Positions 1 to 8,478 of a stretch of DNA of 64,000 bases are shown one piece after another. Positions within the stretch are counted from its first letter, which is position 1, and every line of letters starts with the position of its first letter. Position numbers and translations under genes: made by a program. The notes beneath the pieces were generated by a model. That model was not told the DNA's origin. It ran no database searches and worked only from the letters and a program-made list of their open reading frames with translations. The stretch covers positions 111,131 to 175,130 of the forward strand of contig CAVPEB010000021.1 in assembly GCA_963702765.1 (NCBI GenBank), written 5' to 3'. Source of the stretch: DATMNR01 sp963702765. Lineage in GTDB: Bacteria > Chloroflexota > Ktedonobacteria > Ktedonobacterales > Ktedonobacteraceae.

Positions 1-2614
1 GGTTGGCTTTTCGCCCGTTCTCAACGGCCATACGCACCAATTGCCCCACGCCGTCACGGTCGAGTGTTTGGAAGGGATTGGTAGCAAGAATTTTGACCCT
101 CTCCTTTGCTCCTGGCTCCTCCAACCCATCGACGTACTTCAGCAGGAACTTGCCCTCGGCATCGTCACGGCTGATGCCAAAGGTCGTCTGAGTCAGGTCA
201 TTCGTGCCAAAGCTGAAGAATTCGGCTACCGTTGCAATCTGGCCAGCAGTCAGCGCAGCTCTTGGAAGTTCGATCATTGTTCCGAACTTATATGCAACAG
301 CAGAACCAACCTCAGAAGTGATCTCCTCCGCCACTGCCTCAAGCTGTCGTCGAACTTCCTTCAACTCATTCACGTGACTGACCAGCGGAATCATGATCTT
401 TGGATGGATCTTTTTCCCCTCTCTGGCAAGTTCTAGCGCTGCCTCCAGGATTGCTCGAGTCTGCATCACATTAATCTCTGGATAAAGCAGTCCCAACCTG
501 CAACCACGCAAGCCGAGCATGGGGTTCATCTCGCGCATCGCTCCCACTGCTTCTAGCATCTTGCGTTTCTCTTCCAGCTCTTTTGGATTGCTTCCATTTG
601 TTTCCAGACGTGTCACATCTACCAGCAATTCTTCGTAGGAAGGCAAGAATTCATGCAGTGGCGGGTCAATCAAGCGAATGACAACCGGGTAACCCTCGCC
701 AGTCTTGGGGTTTATCATTGCCTCGAAGATGCCTTTGAAGTCGCTGCGCTGGTATGGCAACAGTAGGTCAAGCGCTTCCTGGCGCTCTTCCTTGCTCTCT
801 GCCAGGATCATCTTCTGCACGATTGGGAGGCGCTCTTGCTCCATAAACATATGCTCGGTACGGCAGAGTCCAATGCCTTGGGCGCCGAATGTAATAGCAC
901 GTTTGGCATCGCGGGGATAATCAGCATTTGCCCACACGCCCAACGTGCGTATTGTATCTGCCCACTCTAGTAATTGCTTCAGGTCTGTCTCTTGATCAAA
1001 GTCGGCGTCAACAGTCTTGATAACGCCAGCGAAAACCTGTCCGGTCGCGCCATCTATTGAGATATCATCTCCTTCATGGATGACGATATCAGAGCCAAGC
1101 ACGCGGAAAAGACGCTCTTCCTCGTGGACGCGAATACCCTCAGTTCCTGCGACACATGGCAGGCCAAGGCCACGCGCTACTACTGCCGCGTGGCTCGTGG
1201 CGCCTCCGCGTGCAGTCAATATGCCCTTGGCAACCAGCATCCCATGCACATCATCGGGGCTGGTTTCGGGGCGCACCAGCACGACTGAGATGCCTGCTTT
1301 GCCAAGTTGTTCTGCGCGGTCGGCATCAAAGATAGCTTTGCCGGAAGCAGCCCCAGGTGAAGCATTCAGGCCTTTGGCCAGCAGTCTGCCTTCCTCTTCA
1401 GCCTTCAGCTTTTCTGACTCATCGAAGCGAGGCAGCAATAAATGATAGACCTGGATTGGCTCGACACGCTTGACCGCTTCTTGTTCGTTGATTAAGCCCT
1501 CGTTTACCATATCGACAGCTATTTTGACAGCCGCCTGAGCTGTGCGCTTGCCTGCACGTGTTTGAAGCATGTAGAGATGGCCTTTCTCGACCGTGAATTC
1601 CATGTCCTGCATATCTCTATAGTGCTGCTCGAGCCGGCGCGCTATTTCCTTGAATTGCTCATAGACATGTGGCAAGTCTTCTTGTAAACGAGCGATCTTC
1701 GAAGGGGTACGGATGCCAGCCACAACATCCTCACCTTGAGCATTTAAGAGATATTCGCCGTAAAGTTGATTGTCTCCTGTGCTGGGATTGCGTGTGAAAG
1801 CCACTCCGGTACCGCTATCGTTACCCATGTTGCCGAAGACCATACTCTGCACATTGACGGCCGTTCCAAGGGTATGCGCAATTTTGTTGAAGTTGCGATA
1901 GTCGATAGCTCGCTTGTTGTTCCACGATGAAAATACAGCCTCGATAGCCTTTTGCAGCTGCGAGTTGACATTTGTGGGGAATGGTTCACCAGACTGGCGT
2001 TCAGCGATCTGCTTAAATTCGCCAACAAGCTTTTTTAGAGCATCGGCGGGAATCTCTGCATCAGTTGCTACCCCGGCCTGCTTTTTGTAGTTGTCGAGTA
2101 CCTGCTCAAAATCTTTCGGGTCGGTATCAAGGACGATCTTGCTGAACATCTGAATGAAACGACGATAAGCATCGTAGGCGAATCGCTCGTCTCCTGTTAG
2201 CTTCACCAGGCCTTTTACCGTCTCATCGTTTATACCAAGGTTCAGTACTGTATCCATCATTCCAGGCATTGAGAATTTAGCGCCCGAACGTACCGACACC
2301 AGCAGTGGATTCTCCTGCTTACCAAAACCTTTGCCAGTTTGTTGCTCAACGATCTTGATACCTTCGCGCACTTGTTCCCACAGTCCCTGAGGAAACTGTT
2401 TGTCTGAGTCATAATACGCGTTACATGCTTCAGTAGTAATCGTAAAGCCTGGAGGAACAGGAAGTCCCGCATTTGTCATCTCCGCTACACCCGCGCCTTT
2501 GCCTCCTAGCAATTCGCGCATAGTGGCGTTGCCTTCACTAAATAAGTACACCCATTTGTTTGGTGACTGTTTCACAGCCTCATCCAGGCCTGAACGTGTA
2601 ATTTGTTGTGTCAC
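1..2614 (-). CDS. ppdK: Pyruvate, phosphate dikinase (3' end outside window)
   Basis: Interconverts pyruvate, ATP and phosphate with PEP, AMP and pyrophosphate in the cytoplasm. About 871 codons are visible without a break and the last ~45 residues run off the left edge, so the catalytic Cys motif (ICGEHGG in the family) is not seen. The N-terminus has the nucleotide-binding signature (LLGGKGAGVAEM, then SVRSGAKFSMPGMMDTVLNLG). The swivelling phospho-His domain shows GGATSHAAVVARGLG with His475. The C-terminal barrel shows FSFGTNDLTQTTFG. The start is GTG at 2614, because GGGAGGA lies about 6 nt upstream and the sequence MTQQITRSGLDEA leads into the conserved N-terminus. The HEPN-domain gene ends 23 nt upstream, so the two are probably co-transcribed. 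Identification is from motifs and is secure. Confidence 0.96.
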   Translation of the reverse strand, partial: MTQQITRSGLDEAVKQSPNKWVYLFSEGNATMRELLGGKGAGVAEMTNAGLPVPPGFTITTEACNAYYDSDKQFPQGLWEQVREGIKIVEQQTGKGFGKQENPLLVSVRSGAKFSMPGMMDTVLNLGINDETVKGLVKLTGDERFAYDAYRRFIQMFSKIVLDTDPKDFEQVLDNYKKQAGVATDAEIPADALKKLVGEFKQIAERQSGEPFPTNVNSQLQKAIEAVFSSWNNKRAIDYRNFNKIAHTLGTAVNVQSMVFGNMGNDSGTGVAFTRNPSTGDNQLYGEYLLNAQGEDVVAGIRTPSKIARLQEDLPHVYEQFKEIARRLEQHYRDMQDMEFTVEKGHLYMLQTRAGKRTAQAAVKIAVDMVNEGLINEQEAVKRVEPIQVYHLLLPRFDESEKLKAEEEGRLLAKGLNASPGAASGKAIFDADRAEQLGKAGISVVLVRPETSPDDVHGMLVAKGILTARGGATSHAAVVARGLGLPCVAGTEGIRVHEEERLFRVLGSDIVIHEGDDISIDGATGQVFAGVIKTVDADFDQETDLKQLLEWADTIRTLGVWANADYPRDAKRAITFGAQGIGLCRTEHMFMEQERLPIVQKMILAESKEERQEALDLLLPYQRSDFKGIFEAMINPKTGEGYPVVIRLIDPPLHEFLPSYEELLVDVTRLETNGSNPKELEEKRKMLEAVGAMREMNPMLGLRGCRLGLLYPEINVMQTRAILEAALELAREGKKIHPKIMIPLVSHVNELKEVRRQLEAVAEEITSEVGSAVAYKFGTMIELPRAALTAGQIATVAEFFSFGTNDLTQTTFGISRDDAEGKFLLKYVDGLEEPGAKERVKILATNPFQTLDRDGVGQLVRMAVENGRKAN

Positions 2615-2637
2615 AAAAATCCTCCCAAAGTGAAATA

Positions 2638-3237
2638 TTATGCGTTCAACACTATTGCTCTTACCCAACTTAATACGTGGCGAGCGCTCTGAATGTAACT
2701 ACTGGCCTGTTCGGCACTGATCACCTCATCGGCCTCTTCAGGTGGTGTCTCGGCGTGAAATGCCTCAGGATGGAACGGCGTCAAAATCGCCAATTCTTCT
2801 AGAATCTCATCAGGCGCTCCTACCAATACTCCTAGCGCTCGCAAATCGTGGTCATACATGCTTCGACGGCCAAAACGCAGCAAACTTACCGATTGAGTGG
2901 CTTTTTCTGCTGCCTGATTACAAAAATCTGCACATGCAAAATGTCTTCCGAGACCCAACTCAACTCCCGATGTTGCCATGTCCTGTGCAGCTTCGGCAAA
3001 TAGCCCCAATGCTCCCTGGAGATCACCCTCGGTCGGAACTTCGTCGTCCTCGTCCTCATCTTTATACTTATAAGGTTGCGATCGAGGAAGAACTGTTGGT
3101 TGAGAAAGGCTTACGCCATTTTCAAGCAAGCGTTCCAGTTCTTCATCGCTCTGATGTGTAACTTTTTGGTTGTGTAGGGTTAGTTCATCCTGGCTGGAGT
3201 CTTTGTATTTTCCATTATTAGCATTGGTTAGTGGCAT
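2638..3237 (-). CDS. HEPN-domain protein
   Basis: A protein of about 199 residues with an acidic, disordered N-terminal half (EDEDDEVPTEGD) and a C-terminal HEPN-like helical bundle. The visible HEPN features are the A-D-F-x-N-Q-A-A-E-K-A helix, a YDHDLRALG segment corresponding to the family HDL motif, and a final helix AEQASSYIQSARHVLSWVRAIV. HEPN proteins are often nucleotidyltransferase partners or RNases. An R-x4-H stretch (RSMYDH) is present, but not at the usual place of the catalytic RNase motif, so activity is uncertain. ATG 3237 was chosen because an upstream in-frame ATG at 3315 would overlap the promoter. The gene lies 23 nt before ppdK on the same strand. No MNT nucleotidyltransferase gene is nearby. 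The role is unknown; a link with PPDK is inferred only from position. Confidence 0.72.
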   Translation of the reverse strand: MPLTNANNGKYKDSSQDELTLHNQKVTHQSDEELERLLENGVSLSQPTVLPRSQPYKYKDEDEDDEVPTEGDLQGALGLFAEAAQDMATSGVELGLGRHFACADFCNQAAEKATQSVSLLRFGRRSMYDHDLRALGVLVGAPDEILEELAILTPFHPEAFHAETPPEEADEVISAEQASSYIQSARHVLSWVRAIVLNA

Positions 3238-3286
3238 AGTAGGTTGTGTCCTTGCATGCTTGATTCGTATTTCAAATACCCTGCTT

Positions 3287-3315
3287 ATATTATTCCCCGT
3301 ATGGCATCGTGTCAA
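3287..3315 (-). promoter_or_regulatory. Sigma-70-type promoter for HEPN-ppdK operon
   Basis: On the minus strand a perfect -35 TTGACA (3315-3310) is followed by a 17-nt spacer and TAATAT (3292-3287). Transcription would begin near 3280, about 40 nt before the ATG at 3237. The placement supports that start codon and a HEPN-ppdK operon. Confidence 0.7.
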
Positions 3316-3567
3316 TGCTCATCATGTGGCATTCGAGCATTAATCTCACTGTGAGCATGTGGCCCACGAGATAAAAAGAAATTTTCGGTGATACCCCGAA
3401 CCCCGGCAGAAGGCCGCAGCCCGCTGCACTCCGGTTATTGATGAATGTCAGTTGGTATCTCGTTTTTACCATGTGGATGGAACTTCTATGATCCAGGTAT
3501 CGTCATAACTATGTGAGCAGTAGTGGGGATGTAAAAAAAGGACCAGGAGTGACAATGAAGGTTGCCA

Positions 3568-3772
3568 ATAGACATCAACATAAGAAAAGCTCATCGACAT
3601 CCGTAGGGGCGAGAGTGGATGATGTGGGGTTGGGTGGGCCTTTATGGTCGCCCGCCGTGGTTCGCCTGAGGACATCGGCTCATCCATGCACGGGCGACCA
3701 TAAAGGCCCGCCACTCGTCCACCCAACCGCCCTCGCCCATACAGAATCTCGATTGAGGTTTAGATTGATGTT
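3568..3772. repeat. Long imperfect palindromic repeat, copy 1
   Basis: An element of about 205 bp made of two complementary halves: GTAGGGGCGAG...GGTTGGGTGGGCCTTTATGG on the left and CCATAAAGGCCCGCC...ACCCAACCGCCCTCGCCC on the right, with an unpaired centre. The outer ends carry CATCAA and TTGATG. Related copies are at 13858-14072 and 24728-24942. No open frame of substance lies in it. It occupies much of the gene-free stretch 3316-3806; the rest of that stretch shows only the ppdK-operon promoter and no other recognisable signal. It resembles a MITE or a large REP-type element. Confidence 0.8.
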
Positions 3773-3806
3773 ATAGACGGACTTCCTCATTTGAAGGAGA
3801 ACGGAT

Positions 3807-5357
3807 ATGAAGATACAGGAAACTGATAATACTGGCCAACAGGTTACTCCTTCTTTGCCTTCTCAACCGAAGCGCAATCGCTGGTTGGCTGGCATTGGAG
3901 CAATCATTGTTGTGATCTTGTTAGTTGGCCTGAGTACACTTCTATTTGCTCAGTTAAGGCAACATCAAGCTGCTCAAACCTCTCCCACGCCACCAGCAGG
4001 GCGCTGGCAACAGGTGCTGAAGGGCTATACACTCATCTCGATCACCTCTGCCCATAGTGATCCTGCTATCATGTACGCATGTGTCTCTCGAGGAACACCA
4101 GACGGATCCTCACAAAGTAATACAAATACTTTTACTATACTTCGTAGCGCTGATTTTGGTGATCACTGGCAAGATATCGGGAGGAATGTTGTAGCAGGTG
4201 ATACGTGTCAACTTGCCGTCAATAGTGAGAACAGCGACGATATCTATGCTGTTAGTTATGGAAATTCATTGCCAAATCCCGCGCAGTTGAAACATAGTCA
4301 GGATGGTGGCAAGACATGGGAAACGATTTTACCACTCATGCATGTTTCTTCGCTCCAGGCTCCCGTCCAATGGGCTATTCAGCAAATGCAGGTTGAAGGT
4401 AACCATCTCTTTGGCATTCAGATGATCGTGTCTCGAGCGCTTCCTGCTGGCACACCTATAAAAGCTTTCCCGTATCCAGCGCCACGTTTGGCTACAAGTG
4501 TTGATGGTGGGCATAACTGGACGATCATCGATGATCAGTTATCCGCTCAAAGGCTTGGTGTGCATAGTTATGCCGTTGATCCTGACAATTCCAACACTAT
4601 CTACGAACTCATTGGCACTTCGCTGCTACCCATCGAACTGAGAAGTGTTCCAACGTATGACCCGCTACCAATTATTGGAATAAATCAGGAACTCTACAAA
4701 ACTACCGATGGAGGAGCGACCTGGCAATCTGTACTCAACAAACATTCCTTATGCATCACAAGTACAACTTGCTGCTGGCAATCCGCAGGTGATCTATATA
4801 GGAGGCACTATAGGCCCGCTTCCTCTTCTACCAGAGTTCCACGACAATCTAATCCAGTGGAAATAGGTTCGTTTCACTTGCAAATGAGTACTAATAGTGG
4901 CTCAACCTGGCGTAATGTAGTTATACCCTCTGATATGCAGAGTATTCAGAACTGGTTTGTAAGTTCTGTAGGTCAGGTGTACACATCTCCCACCATATCA
5001 TTCACCAGCCAGCCAACAGTCATTCCAGGCACTATCGAGCCAGCAACGCCCGTTTCAAATCCAAATAGTACACCTCAAACCCGAGTACCCCCCGTAGGTG
5101 CCGATGTATCGGGCACATCGCCGATTTATCGGCCTGCGTCCTTTGTTAAGTTCAACTTCCATGCAACTCAATTTGCACCATCGCAATTTATTCGACGGTA
5201 CGATCCCACTACTAACAGTTGGAGCAATGTTACAAATCCTCCGACTACTGGTTTCATGCTTCAACTTACATCTGCACAATCTAGCAACGGAACTGTGCTC
5301 TGGTACGTTGGTATGGGCAGTAATAGTGAAGAAACCTTGTACCGCTACGTGGTGTAG
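3807..5357 (+). CDS. Membrane-anchored BNR/sialidase-type beta-propeller protein
   Basis: A protein of 516 residues with a short cytoplasmic N-terminus and one membrane anchor (residues ~28-50, AGIGAIIVVILLVGL), followed by an external domain with repeated Asp-box motifs: S-x-D-F-G-D-H-W, SQDGGKTWE, VDGGHNWT, TDGGATWQS and TNSGSTWRN. Such motifs mark sialidase-, sortilin- or YCF48-like propellers. The substrate is unknown and no sialidase catalytic set is evident. A good ribosome site (GAAGGAGAACGGAT) precedes ATG 3807. Two oddities: residues ~312-352 read as low-quality sequence because the frame appears shifted by one base between about 4741 and 4861, and residues ~430-445 are encoded by a palindromic repeat. 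The gene is the first of the signalling island. Confidence 0.75.
   Translation: MKIQETDNTGQQVTPSLPSQPKRNRWLAGIGAIIVVILLVGLSTLLFAQLRQHQAAQTSPTPPAGRWQQVLKGYTLISITSAHSDPAIMYACVSRGTPDGSSQSNTNTFTILRSADFGDHWQDIGRNVVAGDTCQLAVNSENSDDIYAVSYGNSLPNPAQLKHSQDGGKTWETILPLMHVSSLQAPVQWAIQQMQVEGNHLFGIQMIVSRALPAGTPIKAFPYPAPRLATSVDGGHNWTIIDDQLSAQRLGVHSYAVDPDNSNTIYELIGTSLLPIELRSVPTYDPLPIIGINQELYKTTDGGATWQSVLNKHSLCITSTTCCWQSAGDLYRRHYRPASSSTRVPRQSNPVEIGSFHLQMSTNSGSTWRNVVIPSDMQSIQNWFVSSVGQVYTSPTISFTSQPTVIPGTIEPATPVSNPNSTPQTRVPPVGADVSGTSPIYRPASFVKFNFHATQFAPSQFIRRYDPTTNSWSNVTNPPTTGFMLQLTSAQSSNGTVLWYVGMGSNSEETLYRYVV
5094..5140. repeat. Double-hairpin repeat GCCGATTTATCGGCC, copy inside a CDS
   Basis: Two adjacent short palindromes, GCCGATGTATCGGGC and CGCCGATTTATCGGCC, follow GTAGG. 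The second shares an exact 16-mer with 19659-19674, and the surrounding ~46 bp align between the two sites. Here the element is translated in frame as the linker VGADVSGTSPIYRPAS of the BNR protein. Confidence 0.7.
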
Positions 5358-5402
5358 ATCTTACACTTCTCCAACACCGCTCTTCACACTTCATTCCAGG
5401 AT

Positions 5403-5463
5403 GAATGTTCCTAAAAATTAGGAACCCATTCCCTACCGCCTGGGAAATACCCCTGTGTATAGT
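5403..5463 (+). promoter_or_regulatory. Conserved operator/promoter block, copy 1
   Basis: Two nested inverted repeats are followed by a -10: GTTCCT-AAAAATT-AGGAAC, then ATTCCC-TACCGCC-TGGGAAAT, then ATACCCC and TATAGT (5458-5463). No -35 consensus precedes the -10; the second palindrome occupies that place, as in activator-dependent promoters. The same block with the same spacing to TATAGT is found at 8337-8398. The first gene downstream starts at 5588. The NarL-type regulator encoded at 13212 is the obvious local candidate to bind it. Confidence 0.65.
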
Positions 5464-5587
5464 GTTTGCAGGTATCGTGCTCTCCCTACTTGACCTACTA
5501 CGGCAAATATGAGCAGGGAGCCAGGCTAAACGAAATCTTGACTTCGTGCATGCAACGACCTCGATCAACTATGAGAGGAGGAGAGCA

Positions 5588-6934
5588 GTGAATGTGTATC
5601 AACATCCACGTGACGACGCACTTCCTGCTGCTTCGCCCGTGCCACCAGAACGAGGGCAGTGGAACTGGCAACGGCTTGTACAGAGAAGCTGTATCGTGCT
5701 TGATCTCTTGCTGCTAGTCATCTTCGTGGTGAACCTTCCCGCTCTCTTTGAGTACGCGAGGACCATTTGCACCCTACCCGATGTCGGGAACTGCCCAACC
5801 GAGCAACTCACCCCAGCTTATGTCCAGGTACTTGACCAGCTGCATCTCTCAGTCGCGGTGGCTGAGGGCTTCTTAGCCGTCCTCTGTGTGGTGGTATCGA
5901 TGTTATACTGGCTGCTCGGCCTCCTGATTTTCTGGCGCAAATCACAGGAGTGGATAGGCCTGCTCGTTTCGCTCCTGTTCGTGCTGGTTGGCTCAACCTG
6001 CTTTCTCGGATTCAATTTGCCCACGCAGACACCACCGCTTTTCCAACTCCTGGCCGAGGTCATCGTGTATGGGCTGATGTGGCCTGCTATGTTACTCTTT
6101 TTCTTTATCTTTCCCACCGGGCGCTTCACACCGCGCTGGACATTGGCAGCATTCGTCCCCTTTTTCGTGGTGACGATGCTCTCATCACTCCACGTCACCG
6201 CGCCCTTTATACCAGGTGTTGTGGTCATTCTGATAACTCTTGTGCCGATCGTGGTACAGGTCTACCGCTATGCGCAAATCTACGACGCCGTGCAGCAGCA
6301 GCAGATGAAGTGGTTTGTCTTTGGATTGAGTAGTGTCTTCCTGCTCGTCATCATCCAGGGGATACTCCAGGCAGTGGCTCCGGCCTCAAGCGCAGCGAAT
6401 GCGTGGTATCAACTTTTTAATGGGCCATTTTGGCTGGTGCTTTGGATGATTGTGCTCCTGAGCGTGAGCATCCCGATTCTGCGCTATCGTCTGTGGGACA
6501 TTGATGTGCTCATCAATCGTACGCTGGTCTATGGGGTACTCACGGTCATCTTGACGGCAGTCTATATTGGCCTGATCATTGCGCTGCAAGCGCTTTTGCG
6601 GGGTATCATCAGCCAGAACAACAGTGTCGCTATCGTCCTCTCCACGTTAGCTATTTACGCGCTCTTCCAGCCCTTACGTCGACGTATCCAGCGAGTCATT
6701 GACCAGCGCTTTTACCGCAGCAAGTATGATGCCGCCAAGACTGTGTCAGCTTTCAACACCACCTTGCGACAAGAAGTAAACCTGGATCAGTTACGTGAAC
6801 ACTTATTGGAAGTGGTGCAGGAGACGATGCAACCTACACAGGTCTCGCTGTGGTTACGCCCTCCTGAACCATCCAAGAAACAGCAAATGTGGCCGCTGCC
6901 TGGAATTGATGAGGAAAAGAAGGTAGAGCCATGA
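5588..6934 (+). CDS. Multi-pass sensor-like membrane protein, kinase domain absent (paralog 1)
   Basis: About 448 residues with nine or ten membrane helices, arranged like the N-terminal sensing half of the histidine kinase at 10925, with the shared motif RYRLWDIDVLINRTLVYG and the helix FQPLRRRIQRVIDQRFYRSKYDAAKT. It ends shortly after a helical segment and start of a GAF-like region (LLEVVQETMQPTQVSLWLRP). There is no H-box and no ATPase domain. GTG 5588 was chosen because AGGAGGAG lies 5 nt upstream; an upstream in-frame ATG at 5546 has no such site. The second paralog starts 25 nt after the stop codon. It may act as an input or decoy partner of the full kinase; that is inference. It is preceded by the conserved operator block. 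Confidence 0.72.
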   Translation: MNVYQHPRDDALPAASPVPPERGQWNWQRLVQRSCIVLDLLLLVIFVVNLPALFEYARTICTLPDVGNCPTEQLTPAYVQVLDQLHLSVAVAEGFLAVLCVVVSMLYWLLGLLIFWRKSQEWIGLLVSLLFVLVGSTCFLGFNLPTQTPPLFQLLAEVIVYGLMWPAMLLFFFIFPTGRFTPRWTLAAFVPFFVVTMLSSLHVTAPFIPGVVVILITLVPIVVQVYRYAQIYDAVQQQQMKWFVFGLSSVFLLVIIQGILQAVAPASSAANAWYQLFNGPFWLVLWMIVLLSVSIPILRYRLWDIDVLINRTLVYGVLTVILTAVYIGLIIALQALLRGIISQNNSVAIVLSTLAIYALFQPLRRRIQRVIDQRFYRSKYDAAKTVSAFNTTLRQEVNLDQLREHLLEVVQETMQPTQVSLWLRPPEPSKKQQMWPLPGIDEEKKVEP

Positions 6935-6959
6935 TGGGAAGCAAGGAGCGAGTACACGA

Positions 6960-8306
6960 ATGAACCTTCAACGTAGGCAAATAGAAGTGACTGAGAGCAG
7001 TGAACGACAAAGCTACACTCGCTTGCATGGGCGCTTGCTCCTTCTTGCGCGAGCTGGCTGGTTTATATTGGTTATCCTCACTCTGTCGATCTTCTTCGCA
7101 AGCCTCCCAGCGTACATTGACCTCCTGCAAACTCCTTGCGTTGGGCCAACATGTGGCTATCAGCAACTCAGTCCTGAACAAGCAGCGACGCTCGAAGGAA
7201 TTGGCCTCTTTCCTGGTGTTTTCATTGGGTTCTCAGTCGCGCTCACATGTATCATGATGCTGGTATGCCTGACGGTCAGTATGGTGATCGTCTGGCGTCG
7301 GCCAGACGACCGCATGGCATTCATAATAGCGCTCTTTCTGGTGACGCTTAGTCCTTTCAACGTGATGTTCAACGTATCTGCGAGTCCTTCACTCTGGCAG
7401 GTCCCGAACGAATGCCTGAGTTTCCTCTTTGTGACCTTGCTCCCACTTGTTCTCTCTTTGTTTCCCACTGGCCACTTTGTGCCGCGCTGGATGCGCTGGC
7501 CCGTCATCGCGTTTCTCGTAGTGCAAACCCCTTTCACATTCTTCCAAGGTTTAGCATCTTTGTCTATCTCTGCAGTGTCGATTGGCTTTCTTGTGAATAT
7601 TGGTATGTGTGCAATCCTTGTCATCGTACAATGGTACCGCTACCGGAGAGTCTCCAGCCCCTTAGAGCGCCAACAGACCAAATGGGTGATTTTTGGGTTC
7701 GCGGTTTTCGTCATTTCGGATTTTATCGGAATTTTTCCATATTTGCTGTTTCCGTGGATTGCTTCGCCTGCTTCACTCTATCTACCGGCTTACTCAGCCG
7801 TTGAAGGAATCCTGGTTCTCTTCATTCCCCTTTCATTTGGATTCGCCATGTTGCGCTCGCGTCTGTGGGAGATTGATTCTATTATCAACCGCACACTGGT
7901 CTATGGAGCACTTACAGCCTCACTGGCGCTGATCTACGTCGGCCTGATCTTCGGGTTGCAAGCGTTGCTACGGGGCTTCATCAGCCAGAACAACAGCGTC
8001 GCCATCGTCATTTCAACGTTAGCCATCGTGGCCCTCTTCCAACCCTTACGTCGACGCATCCAGCGGGTTATAGACCGGAGATTCTATCGCAGTAAATACG
8101 ATGCTGCTAAGACGTTAGCTGCCTTTAGCGCCACTTTGCGAAACGAAGTGGACCTCGAGCAGTTGAGTGAGCAGTTGTTGGCTGTGGTGCAGGAGACGAT
8201 GCAGCCAGCGCATGTCTCACTATGGTTACGCCCTAATGAACCATTCAGGAAACAGCAAACGTGGCCGCTGCCTGAATTGAATGAAGAAGAGAAGGTAGAG
8301 CCATGA
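6960..8306 (+). CDS. Multi-pass sensor-like membrane protein, kinase domain absent (paralog 2)
   Basis: A tandem paralog (448 residues) of the preceding gene with the same membrane topology. The first two thirds have diverged, but the last ~150 codons are nearly identical (RTLVYGALT, LRGFISQNNSVAIV, FQPLRRRIQRVIDRRFYRSKYDAAKT, VVQETMQPAHVSLWLRP). The similarity continues past the stop codon (CCATGATGGGAAGCA in both). This indicates duplication or gene conversion of the 3' part. AAGGAGCG precedes ATG 6960. No phospho-His or ATP-binding region is present. It probably shares the transcript starting near 5470. Confidence 0.72.
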   Translation: MNLQRRQIEVTESSERQSYTRLHGRLLLLARAGWFILVILTLSIFFASLPAYIDLLQTPCVGPTCGYQQLSPEQAATLEGIGLFPGVFIGFSVALTCIMMLVCLTVSMVIVWRRPDDRMAFIIALFLVTLSPFNVMFNVSASPSLWQVPNECLSFLFVTLLPLVLSLFPTGHFVPRWMRWPVIAFLVVQTPFTFFQGLASLSISAVSIGFLVNIGMCAILVIVQWYRYRRVSSPLERQQTKWVIFGFAVFVISDFIGIFPYLLFPWIASPASLYLPAYSAVEGILVLFIPLSFGFAMLRSRLWEIDSIINRTLVYGALTASLALIYVGLIFGLQALLRGFISQNNSVAIVISTLAIVALFQPLRRRIQRVIDRRFYRSKYDAAKTLAAFSATLRNEVDLEQLSEQLLAVVQETMQPAHVSLWLRPNEPFRKQQTWPLPELNEEEKVEP

Positions 8307-8336
8307 TGGGAAGCAGAGAGCGGCATTTGTCGGGAA

Positions 8337-8398
8337 GAATGTTCCCCAAAAATTGGGAATGCATTCCCTACCGCCTGGGAAATACCCTCAATTATAGT
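8337..8398 (+). promoter_or_regulatory. Conserved operator/promoter block, copy 2
   Basis: GTTCCCC-AAAAATT-GGGAAT followed by ATTCCC-TACCGCC-TGGGAAAT, ATACCC and TATAGT (8393-8398). The distance from ATACCC to the -10 is the same as in the copy at 5403. Expected transcription starts near 8405, about 74 nt before the gene at 8479. The near-identity of a 50-nt non-coding block before two unrelated genes suggests a shared regulator. Confidence 0.65.
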
Positions 8399-8478
8399 AG
8401 TTACAGAGTTGGCTTCTGCTCTTTGCATTACTGTCCTCGAAGATAAGCGAGCCATCTGGCTCATACAGGAGAAACCAC

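Noticed and set aside
41..1445. Several plus-strand open frames (41-436, 705-920, 1017-1445)
   Set aside because: They are antisense shadows of pyruvate phosphate dikinase; no ribosome sites and no family likeness.
3237..3315. Longer form of the HEPN protein starting at 3315
   Set aside because: The added codons lie in the -35/-10 region of a good promoter, so they cannot be on the mRNA.
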